From NCBI GenBank assembly GCA_035286745.1, contig DATECU010000325.1, positions 1 through 16,406 of the forward strand: a DNA stretch of 16,406 nucleotides, written 5' to 3'. This document shows positions 1 to 6,950 of the stretch, in pieces. Position 1 is the first letter of the stretch. The number at the start of each line of letters is the position of its first letter. The position numbers and the translations under genes are program-made. The stretch is from DATECU01 sp035286745 (lineage in GTDB: Bacteria; Acidobacteriota; Vicinamibacteria; Fen-336). The notes under the pieces were generated by a model that was given only the letters and a program-made list of their open reading frames with translations, had not been told where the DNA came from and did no database searches.

Positions 1-122
1 ACAACACCAGCGTGACGGTGGAGTTGATCACGCCGATCGCCATGGAGAAGGGGCTTCGCTTTGCCATCCGGGAGGGCGGCCGGACGGTCGGCGCCGGGAC
101 GGTGGCGGAGATCATCGAGTAG
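1..122 (+). CDS. tuf: Elongation factor Tu, C-terminal fragment
   Basis: The first 122 bases encode the last 39 residues of EF-Tu, read from base 3 and ending in TAG at 120-122. The tail contains MEKGLRFAIREGGRTVGAG, the strongly conserved end of beta-barrel domain 3, and closes with VAEIIE. EF-Tu is the GTPase that delivers aminoacyl-tRNA to the ribosomal A site. Domain 3 contacts tRNA and EF-Ts; the GTPase domain lies outside the window. Finding tuf just before rpsJ implies that the str operon (rpsL-rpsG-fusA-tuf) is joined to the S10 operon, a common bacterial layout; the other str genes are not visible here. The gene is cut only by the window edge. Confidence 0.95.
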   Translation, partial: NTSVTVELITPIAMEKGLRFAIREGGRTVGAGTVAEIIE

Positions 123-137
123 GTGCGGCAAGAACGG

Positions 138-220
138 CAGCGGTCAGCGATCAGCAGTCAGCGGGTCAGCCACGGAGGCGAGGACAACTGCCGTAGCTGT
201 GTGCTGATAGCTGACCGCTG
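138..220. repeat. Imperfect inverted repeat built from GCTGA-type units
   Basis: The tuf-rpsJ gap holds two arms, 138-156 and 202-220, that are reverse complements over 19 nt with a single mismatch, separated by 45 nt. Each arm is built from short GCTGA/TCAGC units. The right arm also carries the 11-mer GCTGATAGCTG twice, at 203-213 and 217-227, and the left side continues with further TCAGC units to about 170. In RNA the arms could form a long stem upstream of rpsJ. No T-run follows, so it does not look like an intrinsic terminator. It resembles dispersed intergenic palindromic elements seen in many high-GC genomes, but the family cannot be named from one copy. Confidence 0.8.
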
Positions 221-246
221 ATAGCTGGTGTTTCGAGGGTGTTGAC

Positions 247-579
247 ATGTTGATGAACGAGAAGATCCGGATCCGGCTCAAGGCGTACGACTTCCGGATC
301 CTGGATCAGTCCACTACCGAGATCGTGGACACCGCGCGGCGGACCGGCGCCCGGGTGGCCGGACCCATCCCGCTGCCCACGGTGAAGAACCGATGGACCG
401 TGAACCGTTCACCGCATGTGGACAAGAAGAGCCGGGAGCAGTTCGAGATCCGGACCCACAAGCGGCTCCTCGACATCTTCGAGCCCACGCCCCAGACCGT
501 CGATGCGCTGATGAAGCTGGATCTCCCTGCCGGTGTGGACGTGGAGATCAAGGCCTTCGGCAAGGAGCACGCGAAGTAG
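247..579 (+). CDS. rpsJ: 30S ribosomal protein S10
   Basis: The 110-residue product matches S10 throughout: IRIRLKAYDF near the start, DQSTTEIVDTA, GPIPLPT, SPHVDKKSREQFEIRTH, and VDALMKLDLPAGVDVEI at the end. E. coli S10 has 103 residues. S10 sits in the 30S head and, with NusB, also takes part in transcription antitermination. ATG 247 is chosen because GAGGG at 235-239 lies 7 nt upstream; the alternative ATG 253 would be 13 nt away. It is the first gene of the S10 operon, 124 nt after tuf behind an inverted repeat, and is followed by an unusually wide 91-nt gap before rplC. Confidence 0.97.
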   Translation: MLMNEKIRIRLKAYDFRILDQSTTEIVDTARRTGARVAGPIPLPTVKNRWTVNRSPHVDKKSREQFEIRTHKRLLDIFEPTPQTVDALMKLDLPAGVDVEIKAFGKEHAK

Positions 580-602
580 CAGTCGACGAGGCTAAGGACC
601 GA

Positions 603-644
603 GGGGCGACGCCCTAGAGGCGACCCCGAGAAGGCCGGCGGCCT
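603..644 (+). other. Small GC-rich stem-loops in the rpsJ-rplC gap
   Basis: The 91-nt spacer (580-670) contains AGGCC at 632-636 and GGCCT at 640-644, which can form a 5-bp stem with a three-base loop. Just before it, GGGG at 603-606 and CCCC at 623-626 flank a GCC/GGC pairing. No T-run follows, so a terminator is unlikely. A role in mRNA processing or in spacing translation of rplC is possible but not shown. In this GC-rich sequence such short stems can arise by chance. Confidence 0.3.
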
Positions 645-670
645 CGAATCAAGGAAGCGAGAGAGACGCG

Positions 671-1297
671 ATGTCAGTGGAAGGAATCATCGGGCGCAAG
701 GTCGGCATGACCCAAGCCTATGCCCAGGACGGCCGGGCCATTCCGGTGACGGTTCTGGAGGCGGGGCCCTGCGTGGTCGTTCAGCGCCGCTCCCAGGAGA
801 AGGACGGCTATTCCGCGGTGCAACTCGGCTTCGTGGAGGCCCGTAAGGTGAAGCGGGTCACCAAGCCGATGAAGGGGCATTTCGACAAGGCGGGGTTGCC
901 CCCCTGTCGGGTACTGCGCGAGTTCAAGGTGGCGGCCGACGCCTCGCTGAAGGTCGGCGACAAGGTCTCGGTGGGCCTCTTCGCTCCCGGCGACAAGGTG
1001 ACGATCGTCGGGGTCAGCAAGGGGAAGGGCTTTCAGGGCGTGATGAAGCGGCACCACTTCCGTGGCGGCGCGGCCACCCACGGCTCCATGTTCCATCGCG
1101 CACCCGGCTCCATCGGCGCCTCGGCCTACCCGTCGCGCGTGCTGAAGGGGATGCGCGGGGCCGGCCACATGGGCCAGGACCGGGTCACCGTGAAGAACCT
1201 CACCGTGGTCCGGGTGGACCCGGAGAGCAACATCCTGGTGGTGAAGGGCGCGGTGCCCGGAGCCGGCGGCGGCTACGTCGTCATCAGGAAGGGATGA
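671..1297 (+). CDS. rplC: 50S ribosomal protein L3
   Basis: The 208-residue product has the L3 hallmarks: GIIGRKVGMTQ at residues 5-15, the central KGKGFQGVMKRHHF stretch, and the extended loop with HGSMFHRAPGSIGAS that reaches towards the peptidyl-transferase centre. Length matches E. coli L3 (209). L3 binds 23S rRNA early in assembly. The loop reads GSIGASAYPS, so the glutamine that PrmB methylates in E. coli (in QNQTPG) is absent. ATG 671 is the natural start; the purine-rich AAGGAAGCGAGAGAG upstream gives only a weak Shine-Dalgarno. The TGA overlaps the first rplD ATG as ATGA. Confidence 0.97.
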   Translation: MSVEGIIGRKVGMTQAYAQDGRAIPVTVLEAGPCVVVQRRSQEKDGYSAVQLGFVEARKVKRVTKPMKGHFDKAGLPPCRVLREFKVAADASLKVGDKVSVGLFAPGDKVTIVGVSKGKGFQGVMKRHHFRGGAATHGSMFHRAPGSIGASAYPSRVLKGMRGAGHMGQDRVTVKNLTVVRVDPESNILVVKGAVPGAGGGYVVIRKG

Positions 1298-2007
1298 GCA
1301 CCATGCCCGAGAAGCAGAAGAAGGCCCCGGCCGAGAAGGCCACGAATGCAGGGGCCAAGTCCAAGCCCGAGGGCCCCTCGGTTCCCAGCGTCGCCGTGGT
1401 GGACGCGCAGAACCGGAAGTTGACCGACATCGCCCTGCACCCTGGCGTCTTCGGGGTCGAGGTGAACGACCATCTGTTGTACGAGGCGGTCAAGCACTAC
1501 CGGGCGGGCGGCCGCAGCGGGACCCACATGACCAAGAACCGGGCCCTGGTGTCGGGGACCGGCAAGAAGCCCTGGAAGCAGAAGGGTACCGGGCGGGCTC
1601 GGGCCGGCGAGGCTCGAAACCCCCTGTGGCGCCACGGAGGGACGGTCTTTGGACCGGTGCCGCGAGACTACTCCTACTCGATGCCGAAGAAGGCCCGGGC
1701 TGCGGCGCTTCGCTCCGCTCTGTCTCAGCGCGTGAACGAGGGGGCGCTCCGAGTCATCGATCGCTTCGGCATCGAGCAGCCGAAGACCAAGGCCCTCAAG
1801 GGACTCCTCGATCAGTTGGGGCTCACCGGCAAGACGCTGATCCTGGACACTCGGCCGGCCGACGCGCTGCTGCTCTCGGGCCGCAATATCCCCGGCGTCA
1901 AAGTGGTGGACGTCAGCCACCTCCAAGTCTACGACCTGCTCGACTGCCGGACCGTGCTCGCCTCGCAGGATGCCCTGCAAAAGCTCGAGGAGCGGCTTGC
2001 ATCATGA
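1294..2007 (+). CDS. rplD: 50S ribosomal protein L4 with N-terminal extension
   Basis: This is L4, which lines the exit tunnel and in E. coli also represses its own S10 operon. The conserved tunnel loop reads GTHMTKNRALVSGTGKKPW then KQKGTGRARAG, followed by NPLWRHGGTVFGP. At 237 residues it is longer than E. coli L4 (201). Most of the excess is a Lys/Ala/Glu/Pro-rich N-terminus of about 30 residues before SVAVVDAQNRKLTDI. The start is uncertain. ATG 1294 overlaps the rplC stop, but AGGAAGGG at 1286-1293 abuts it; ATG 1303 lies 9 nt after that motif and gives a better-spaced start (MPEKQKK). The TGA overlaps the rplW start as ATGA. Confidence 0.95.
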   Translation: MSTMPEKQKKAPAEKATNAGAKSKPEGPSVPSVAVVDAQNRKLTDIALHPGVFGVEVNDHLLYEAVKHYRAGGRSGTHMTKNRALVSGTGKKPWKQKGTGRARAGEARNPLWRHGGTVFGPVPRDYSYSMPKKARAAALRSALSQRVNEGALRVIDRFGIEQPKTKALKGLLDQLGLTGKTLILDTRPADALLLSGRNIPGVKVVDVSHLQVYDLLDCRTVLASQDALQKLEERLAS

Positions 2008-2297
2008 AGAACCTGTACCAAGTCCTGAGGCGTCCCCTCATCACCGAGAAGACGACGGCGCTCAAGGAACTGAACCACTCTGTCTGCTTCGAGGTGGCCC
2101 GCGAGGCCACCAAGCCCGAGATCAAGAAGGCGGTCGAGCAGTTCTTCGGGGTCAAGGTCCGGGCGGTGCGGGTGGCCAACATGCACGGCAAGGTGAAGCG
2201 CCAGGGACGTTCGATGGGGCGCCGCCCCGACTGGAAGAAGGCCTACGTGGTGCTGGCCAAGGGCGAGAAGATGATCGAGTTCTTCGATCAGGCCTAA
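2004..2297 (+). CDS. rplW: 50S ribosomal protein L23
   Basis: The 97-residue product begins MKNLYQVLRRPLITEKTTAL and continues with FEVAREATKPEIKKAVEQFF, GVKVRAVRVANMHGK, and a basic loop KRQGRSMGRRPDWKKAYV. These are the L23 signatures, and the length is close to E. coli (100). L23 sits at the tunnel exit and is the docking site for trigger factor and SRP. ATG 2004 overlaps the rplD TGA (ATGA), which points to translational coupling. The same frame stays open upstream inside rplD, but those residues have no L23 character and are a shadow of rplD. Confidence 0.96.
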   Translation: MKNLYQVLRRPLITEKTTALKELNHSVCFEVAREATKPEIKKAVEQFFGVKVRAVRVANMHGKVKRQGRSMGRRPDWKKAYVVLAKGEKMIEFFDQA

Positions 2298-2324
2298 CGA
2301 AGGGTAAAGCGCAGAGTCACCATC

Positions 2325-3146
<822 letters not shown>

Positions 3147-3148
3147 TC

Positions 3149-3445
3149 ATGGCACGATCGCTCAAGAAGGGCCCCTTCGTCGACGACCATCTGCTGAAGA
3201 AGATCGACCAGATGAACGCGGCCGGAGAACGCAAGGTCGTAAAGACCTGGTCGCGGCGCTCCACCGTGACTCCCGAGATGGTGGGCCACACGCTGGCCGT
3301 GTATAACGGCAGGAAGTTCATCCCCGTCTACGTCACCGAGAACATGGTGGGCCACAAGCTCGGGGAGTTCTCGCCCACCCGGCAGTTCAAGAGCCACTCC
3401 TCCAAGGTGGAGAAGGTGGCCAAGGTGGCGGGCCCGAAGGCATAG
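3149..3445 (+). CDS. rpsS: 30S ribosomal protein S19
   Basis: The 98-residue product begins MARSLKKGPFVDDHLLKKI and contains KTWSRRSTVTPEMVGHTLAV, GRKFIPVYVTENMVGHKLG and EFSPTRQFKSHS, all diagnostic of S19. E. coli S19 has 92 residues; the extra length is a short Lys/Val/Ala tail. S19 lies in the 30S head with S13 and contacts the A-site finger and tRNA. ATG 3149 follows the rplB stop by two bases. The purine-rich AAGAGGCGGAAG just upstream, inside the end of rplB, supplies the ribosome binding site. Confidence 0.97.
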   Translation: MARSLKKGPFVDDHLLKKIDQMNAAGERKVVKTWSRRSTVTPEMVGHTLAVYNGRKFIPVYVTENMVGHKLGEFSPTRQFKSHSSKVEKVAKVAGPKA

Positions 3446-3454
3446 AGGAAAGAC

Positions 3455-3817
3455 ATGTTCGAGGCCAAGGCGGAAGCCAAGTACGTCAGGACGTCGGCCC
3501 AGAAGGCGGGGCTGGTCATGGATCTCATCCGAGGCAAGCAGGCCTCGGAAGCTCTGGCCATCCTCCGCTTCACCAAGAAGTCGGTGGCTCGGGACATCGA
3601 GAAAGCGCTGCGTTCGGCGATCGCCAACGCGGTGCTGGTCGCCGACCGGAACCAGAAGCGACGCCTGGACGAGGACGACCTCTTCGTGAGCGCCTGCTAT
3701 GCCAACCCGGGACCGTCCCAGAAGCGGGTGCGCCCGGCCCCCATGGGCCGCGCCTTCCGGGTCATCAAGCGCACCACCCACCTGACAGTGAGGGTGGCCG
3801 AAAGGGAGTCGAATTAA
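3455..3817 (+). CDS. rplV: 50S ribosomal protein L22
   Basis: The 120-residue product shows the L22 fold: AKYVRTSAQKAGLVMDLIRG, KSVARDIEKALRSAIANA, then the beta-hairpin SQKRVRPAPMGRAFRVIKRT that projects into the exit tunnel, ending THLTVRVAE. E. coli L22 has 110 residues. L22 binds all six 23S domains; its hairpin tip influences macrolide resistance and nascent-chain stalling. GAGGAAAG upstream of ATG 3455 fits a Shine-Dalgarno. The stop TAA shares its last base with the rpsC ATG (TAATG), indicating coupled translation. Confidence 0.97.
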   Translation: MFEAKAEAKYVRTSAQKAGLVMDLIRGKQASEALAILRFTKKSVARDIEKALRSAIANAVLVADRNQKRRLDEDDLFVSACYANPGPSQKRVRPAPMGRAFRVIKRTTHLTVRVAERESN

Positions 3818-4464
3818 TGGGCCAGAAAGTTCATCCCATCGGGTTCCGGCTGGGCTTCAACAAGACCTGGCGGAGCCGCTGGTATGCCGAGAAGGAGTAC
3901 GCCAACCTGCTGTTCGAGGACCTGGCGCTCAAGAAGGACCTTAAGAAGCGCTTCAACCACGCCGGGGTCTCGCGGGTGGAGCTGGAGCGGGCGGCCAACA
4001 AGCTGAAGATCACCATCTTCACCTCGCGCCCCGGCATCATCATCGGGCGCAAGGGCCAGGAAGTGGACAAGCTGAAGCAGGAGATCCAGAAGAAGACCGG
4101 CAAGGAGGTCTTCGTCAACATCCAGGAGATCCTGAAGCCCGAGCTGGACGCCCAACTGGTCTCGGAGTCGGTGGCCTTGCAGCTCGAGAAGCGCATCGCC
4201 TTCCGGCGCGCCATGCGTAAGGCGGTCGATGCGGCGCTGCGCTTCGGCGCCAAGGGCATCAAGGTGCGGGTTTCCGGCCGCTTGAACGGAGCCGAAATCG
4301 CCCGCTCGGAGTGGTATCTGCACGGCCAACTGCCGCTGCACACCCTTCGCGCCGACGTCGACTACGGGTTCTCCGAGGCCCGCACCAGCTTCGGACAGAT
4401 CGGCGTCAAGACCTGGATCTACAAGGGAGAGCAGGACGCCATCCGTCCCGCCAAGGGGCTGTAG
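3817..4464 (+). CDS. rpsC: 30S ribosomal protein S3
   Basis: The 215-residue product begins MGQKVHPIGFRLGF, the standard S3 N-terminus. A type II KH domain has its GxxG loop as GRKG at residues 77-80, within SRPGIIIGRKGQEVDKL. The C-terminal domain carries GLNGAEIARSEW-type sequence (here GRLNGAEIARSEWYLHGQLP) and ends DYGFSEARTSFGQIGVKTW plus a short tail. E. coli S3 has 233 residues, so the tail is somewhat shorter. S3 lines the mRNA entry channel and helps unwind mRNA structure. It is translationally coupled to rplV through TAATG, with AAAGGGAG upstream. Confidence 0.97.
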   Translation: MGQKVHPIGFRLGFNKTWRSRWYAEKEYANLLFEDLALKKDLKKRFNHAGVSRVELERAANKLKITIFTSRPGIIIGRKGQEVDKLKQEIQKKTGKEVFVNIQEILKPELDAQLVSESVALQLEKRIAFRRAMRKAVDAALRFGAKGIKVRVSGRLNGAEIARSEWYLHGQLPLHTLRADVDYGFSEARTSFGQIGVKTWIYKGEQDAIRPAKGL

Positions 4465-4491
4465 AACGCAACCACGGGGAGTTCAGTCGAC

Positions 4492-4917
4492 ATGTTGATG
4501 CCCAAGAAGGTCAAGTTCCGGAAGCAGCAGCGGGGACGCATGAAGGGCAAGGCCTGGACCGGGTCCAGGGTGGCCTTCGGCGACTTCGGCCTGCGGGCCC
4601 TGGAGTGCGGCTGGGTCACCGACCGGGAGATCGAGGCGGGACGAATCGCCATCACCCGCTTCGTGAAGAGGAGCGGCCGGGTCTGGATCCGCATGTTCCC
4701 CGACAAGCCGATCACCAAGAAGCCGCAGGAAACTCGAATGGGCAAGGGCAAGGGCGCCCCCGACCAGTGGGTGGCGGTGATCAAGCCGGGGCGGATCCTG
4801 TACGAGATGGAGGGCGTCCCCGAAAAAGAGGCTCGTGAGGCCATGCGCCTGGCGGCCCAGAAGCTCTCGATCAAGACCCGGTTCGTGAAGCGGCTGGAGG
4901 CGGAGGTGGCGTCGTGA
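4492..4917 (+). CDS. rplP: 50S ribosomal protein L16
   Basis: The 141-residue product starts MLMPKKVKFRKQQRGRMKGK, close to the usual MLQPKRTKFRK. It contains GLRALECGWVTDREIEAGRI, SGRVWIRMFPDKPITKKP, ETRMGKGKGAPDQWVAV and KPGRILYEMEG, all conserved in L16. E. coli L16 has 136 residues. L16 organises the A-site tRNA region of the large subunit. Upstream CACGGGGAG gives a Shine-Dalgarno. The 27-nt gap after rpsC holds no recognisable element. The TGA overlaps the rpmC start as GTGA. Confidence 0.97.
   Translation: MLMPKKVKFRKQQRGRMKGKAWTGSRVAFGDFGLRALECGWVTDREIEAGRIAITRFVKRSGRVWIRMFPDKPITKKPQETRMGKGKGAPDQWVAVIKPGRILYEMEGVPEKEAREAMRLAAQKLSIKTRFVKRLEAEVAS
4902..4906 (+). promoter_or_regulatory. 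Shine-Dalgarno deciding the rpmC GTG start
   Basis: GGAGG inside the 3' end of rplP, 7 nt before GTG 4914. A second GGAGG occurs at 4896-4900. The spacing selects GTG 4914 rather than the in-frame ATG at 4923. Confidence 0.75.
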
Positions 4918-5120
4918 AGGCTATGAAGCTCAGGGAGCTGAGTGAGTCCGAGCTTTCCGGGAAGGAGAAGGAGCTCATGGAACAGCTGTTCCGGCTCCGC
5001 TTCCAGAAGGCACTGGGCCAGCTCGACAACGCCCTCAAGATCCGGGACACCCGGCGCGACATCGCGCGGGTGAAGACGGTCTTGCGGCAGATGAAGGCAA
5101 CCGCGCCGGCGCGGAGCTAG
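4914..5120 (+). CDS. rpmC: 50S ribosomal protein L29
   Basis: The 68-residue product is L29, a two-helix protein near the tunnel exit beside L23. It begins MKAMKLRELSESELSGKEKE, comparable to E. coli MKAKELREKS, and contains LFRLRFQKALGQLDN and RDTRRDIARVKTVLRQ. The GTG at 4914 is preferred over ATG 4923 because GGAGG at 4902-4906 lies 7 nt upstream of the GTG but 16 nt from the ATG. GTG 4914 also overlaps the rplP stop (GTGA), consistent with coupling. Confidence 0.94.
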   Translation: MKAMKLRELSESELSGKEKELMEQLFRLRFQKALGQLDNALKIRDTRRDIARVKTVLRQMKATAPARS

Positions 5121-5144
5121 CAGGTTTTGGGAGACCAAGGTCCC

Positions 5145-5438
5145 ATGAGTGAGAACGAGAAGGACCCCGAGCGCCGGCGCAACCGGCAGGTCGGTGTGGT
5201 GGTGAAGGCGAAGATGCACAAGACGGTGGTGGTGGCGGTGGAGCGCCTGGTGCGCCACGCCGTCTACCGCAAGACCATCAAGCGGACTTCCACCTTCCTG
5301 GCCCACGACGAGAAGGGGGCCAAGGCGGGCGACAAGGTGCAGATCATCGAGACCCGCCCGCTCTCCAAGCTCAAGCGCTGGCGGGTGGAGGAGATCCTGG
5401 AGCGGGGCTCGGCCGTGGCCGCCGCGGTCCAGGGGTAG
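5145..5438 (+). CDS. rpsQ: 30S ribosomal protein S17
   Basis: The 97-residue product is S17, an OB-fold primary binder of 16S rRNA at the 5' domain. Key segments are GVVVKAKMHKTVVVAVERLV, RHAVYRKTIKRTSTFLAHDE, KAGDKVQIIETRPLSKLKRW. E. coli S17 has 84 residues; here a charged N-terminal lead of about 18 residues (SENEKDPERRRNRQ) precedes the core. ATG 5145 is chosen; the frame stays open to a TTG at 5127 but the added residues (MGDQGP) are not S17-like. GGGAG at 5129-5133 and AAGG at 5137-5140 give an imperfect ribosome binding site. This ends the classical S10 operon set. Confidence 0.95.
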   Translation: MSENEKDPERRRNRQVGVVVKAKMHKTVVVAVERLVRHAVYRKTIKRTSTFLAHDEKGAKAGDKVQIIETRPLSKLKRWRVEEILERGSAVAAAVQG

Positions 5439-5450
5439 GAGAGGCTCGCC

Positions 5451-5825
5451 ATGATCCAGATGCGAACCATCCTCGACGTGGCCGACAACTCAGGAGCCCG
5501 CAAGATCTCCTGCATCCTGCCCCTGGGCGGATCCACGGGCCGTTATGCGGGGCTGGGGGACGTGATCACGGCCAACGTCAAGGAGTCGGCTCCCGACGCC
5601 CCCGACGCGGTGCGCAAGGGCAAGGTGGTGAAGGCGGTCATCGTCCGCTGCGCCAAGGAACAGCGGCGGCGGGACGGCACCTACATCCGCTTCGACCGCA
5701 ACGCCGCGGTGCTGATCAAGGACGACGGGGAGCCGGTGGGCACCCGCGTGTTCGGGCCGGTGGCCCGTGAGCTCAGGGACAAGAAGTTCATGAAGATCGT
5801 GTCCCTGGCCCCGGAGGTTTTGTAA
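5451..5825 (+). CDS. rplN: 50S ribosomal protein L14
   Basis: The 124-residue product reads MIQMRTILDVADNSGARKIS, then GRYAGLGDVITANVKESAP, KAVIVRCAKEQRRRDG, IRFDRNAAVLIKDDGEPVGT and RVFGPVARELRDKKFMKIVS, ending SLAPEVL as in E. coli (123 residues). L14 forms the intersubunit bridge with 16S helix 14 and binds the silencing factor RsfS. It is the first gene of the classical spc operon, but only 12 nt separate it from rpsQ, so S10 and spc genes are probably co-transcribed. TAGGAGAGG supplies the Shine-Dalgarno. Confidence 0.98.
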   Translation: MIQMRTILDVADNSGARKISCILPLGGSTGRYAGLGDVITANVKESAPDAPDAVRKGKVVKAVIVRCAKEQRRRDGTYIRFDRNAAVLIKDDGEPVGTRVFGPVARELRDKKFMKIVSLAPEVL

Positions 5826-5827
5826 AG

Positions 5828-6178
5828 ATGCCTGCAAGCGCCGCAAAGGAGCAGGTCCGCACCCGACTTCGAAGGAACGACGTCGTGCTGGTGATCGCCG
5901 GCAAGGATGCGGGCAAGCAAGGGAAGATCCTGAAGGTGATCCCGGAGAAGAACCGGGTGATCGTGCAGGGGGTGGGGTTCATCAAGCGGCACACCCGCCC
6001 CAACCCCCAGCGCAACATCAAGGGCGGCATCGCCGAACGCGAGGCCCCGATCCACGCCAGCAACGTCATGGTCGTCTGTGGCGAATGTGGCAAACGCACC
6101 CGGATCGGGGCGCGCACGCTGGCGGACGGACGCAAGGTCCGCATTTGCCGCCGCTGTGAAGGAGTGCTCGACAAATGA
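5828..6178 (+). CDS. rplX: 50S ribosomal protein L24, zinc-ribbon form
   Basis: The 116-residue product has the KOW core: RRNDVVLVIAGKDAGKQGKI, KVIPEKNRVIVQGVGFIKRH, then HTRPNPQRNIKGGIAEREAP and IHASNVMVV. L24 initiates 50S assembly near the tunnel exit. The C-terminal part carries C84-x2-C87 and C107-x2-C110, a four-cysteine zinc ribbon that E. coli L24 (104 residues) lacks but other bacteria such as Thermus possess. ATG 5828 follows the rplN TAA by two bases. The nine-residue lead (MPASAAKEQ) is variable. The TGA overlaps the rplE start (ATGA). Confidence 0.96.
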   Translation: MPASAAKEQVRTRLRRNDVVLVIAGKDAGKQGKILKVIPEKNRVIVQGVGFIKRHTRPNPQRNIKGGIAEREAPIHASNVMVVCGECGKRTRIGARTLADGRKVRICRRCEGVLDK

Positions 6179-6735
6179 GCGGGAGCAAGGTCAGCGCCAG
6201 GCTCAAGGCCACCTACGTTGAGCAGATAGCGCCGCGCCTGATGAAGGAGCGGGACTACCCCAACGTGATGGCGGTGCCTCGCCTGCAGAAGGTCGTGGTC
6301 AACATGGGCGTCGGCGAGGCGACCCAGAACATCAAGCTCCTGGACGCGGCGATGGACGAGCTGGGTCGGATCACCGGCCAAAAGCCCGCCATGCGCCGCT
6401 CCCGGAAGTCGATCGCCGCTTTCAAGCTGCGCGAAGGCATGCCCATCGCCGCCACCGTGACCTTGCGGGGCGACCGCATGTTCGAGTTCGTGGATCGCCT
6501 GTTCAACGTCGCCCTGCCCCGAGTTCGCGACTTCCGGGGGGTTCCCTCGGGTGCGTTCGACGGACGAGGCAACTACACCCTGGGCCTTCGGGACCAGATC
6601 ATCTTTCCCGAGGTGGACTACGCCAAGGTCGACAAGCTTCGCGGCATGAACGTCACCTTCGTGACCACCGCCAGAACCGACGAGGAATCGAAGCTTCTGC
6701 TTCGGTATCTCGGTATGCCGTTCAGGAACCAGTAA
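6175..6735 (+). CDS. rplE: 50S ribosomal protein L5
   Basis: The 186-residue product contains NVMAVPRLQKVVVNMGVGEA, ITGQKPAMRRSRKSIAAFKL, REGMPIAATVTLRGDRMFEF, LPRVRDFRGVPSGAFDGRGN, YTLGLRDQIIFPEVDYAKVD and a C-terminal KLLLRYLGMPFRNQ. These define L5; E. coli has 179 residues. L5 binds 5S rRNA and contacts P-site tRNA and S13. It is coupled to rplX through ATGA. Its last codon and stop run into the strong Shine-Dalgarno of rpsN. Confidence 0.98.
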   Translation: MSGSKVSARLKATYVEQIAPRLMKERDYPNVMAVPRLQKVVVNMGVGEATQNIKLLDAAMDELGRITGQKPAMRRSRKSIAAFKLREGMPIAATVTLRGDRMFEFVDRLFNVALPRVRDFRGVPSGAFDGRGNYTLGLRDQIIFPEVDYAKVDKLRGMNVTFVTTARTDEESKLLLRYLGMPFRNQ

Positions 6736-6740
6736 GGAGG
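6734..6740 (+). promoter_or_regulatory. Strong Shine-Dalgarno of rpsN
   Basis: AAGGAGG is a near-complete complement to the 16S 3' end. It overlaps the rplE stop codon and ends 8 nt before the rpsN GTG at 6749. It compensates for the GTG start of a 61-residue gene. Confidence 0.85.
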
Positions 6741-6748
6741 CGAGGAGC

Positions 6749-6934
6749 GTGGCGAAGCTGTCTCTCATAGCCAAGGCTCAGCGGACGCCGAAGTTCGCCG
6801 TGCGGAAGTACACCCGTTGCCGCCAGTGCGGCCGTCCCCGGGCTTACCTGAGGAAGTTTGAGATGTGCCGGATTTGTTTCCGGAAGCTGGCCCTGGCGGG
6901 GGACATCCCCGGCGTCATCAAGGCGAGCTGGTAG
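6749..6934 (+). CDS. rpsN: 30S ribosomal protein S14, zinc-binding short form
   Basis: The 61-residue product is the short zinc-type S14 (E. coli has the 101-residue zinc-free form). C24-x2-C27 and C40-x2-C43 provide the zinc site, in RCRQCGRPRAYLRKFEMCRIC. The C-terminus FRKLALAGDIPGVIKASW is diagnostic. S14 sits in the 30S head late in assembly. GTG 6749 is supported by AAGGAGG eight bases upstream. Presence of this form implies a zinc-dependent S14 at this locus; whether a zinc-free copy exists elsewhere cannot be seen. Confidence 0.97.
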   Translation: MAKLSLIAKAQRTPKFAVRKYTRCRQCGRPRAYLRKFEMCRICFRKLALAGDIPGVIKASW

Positions 6935-6950
6935 GAGCGGGGTAACGAGA

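Noticed and set aside
242..247. TTGACA, a perfect -35 hexamer, just at the rpsJ start
   Set aside because: No -10-like hexamer lies at a suitable distance downstream, and it overlaps the rpsJ start codon. It is most likely chance.
5127..5147. A TTG start extending S17 by six residues
   Set aside because: The extra residues are not S17-like, and ATG 5145 is the more usual start.
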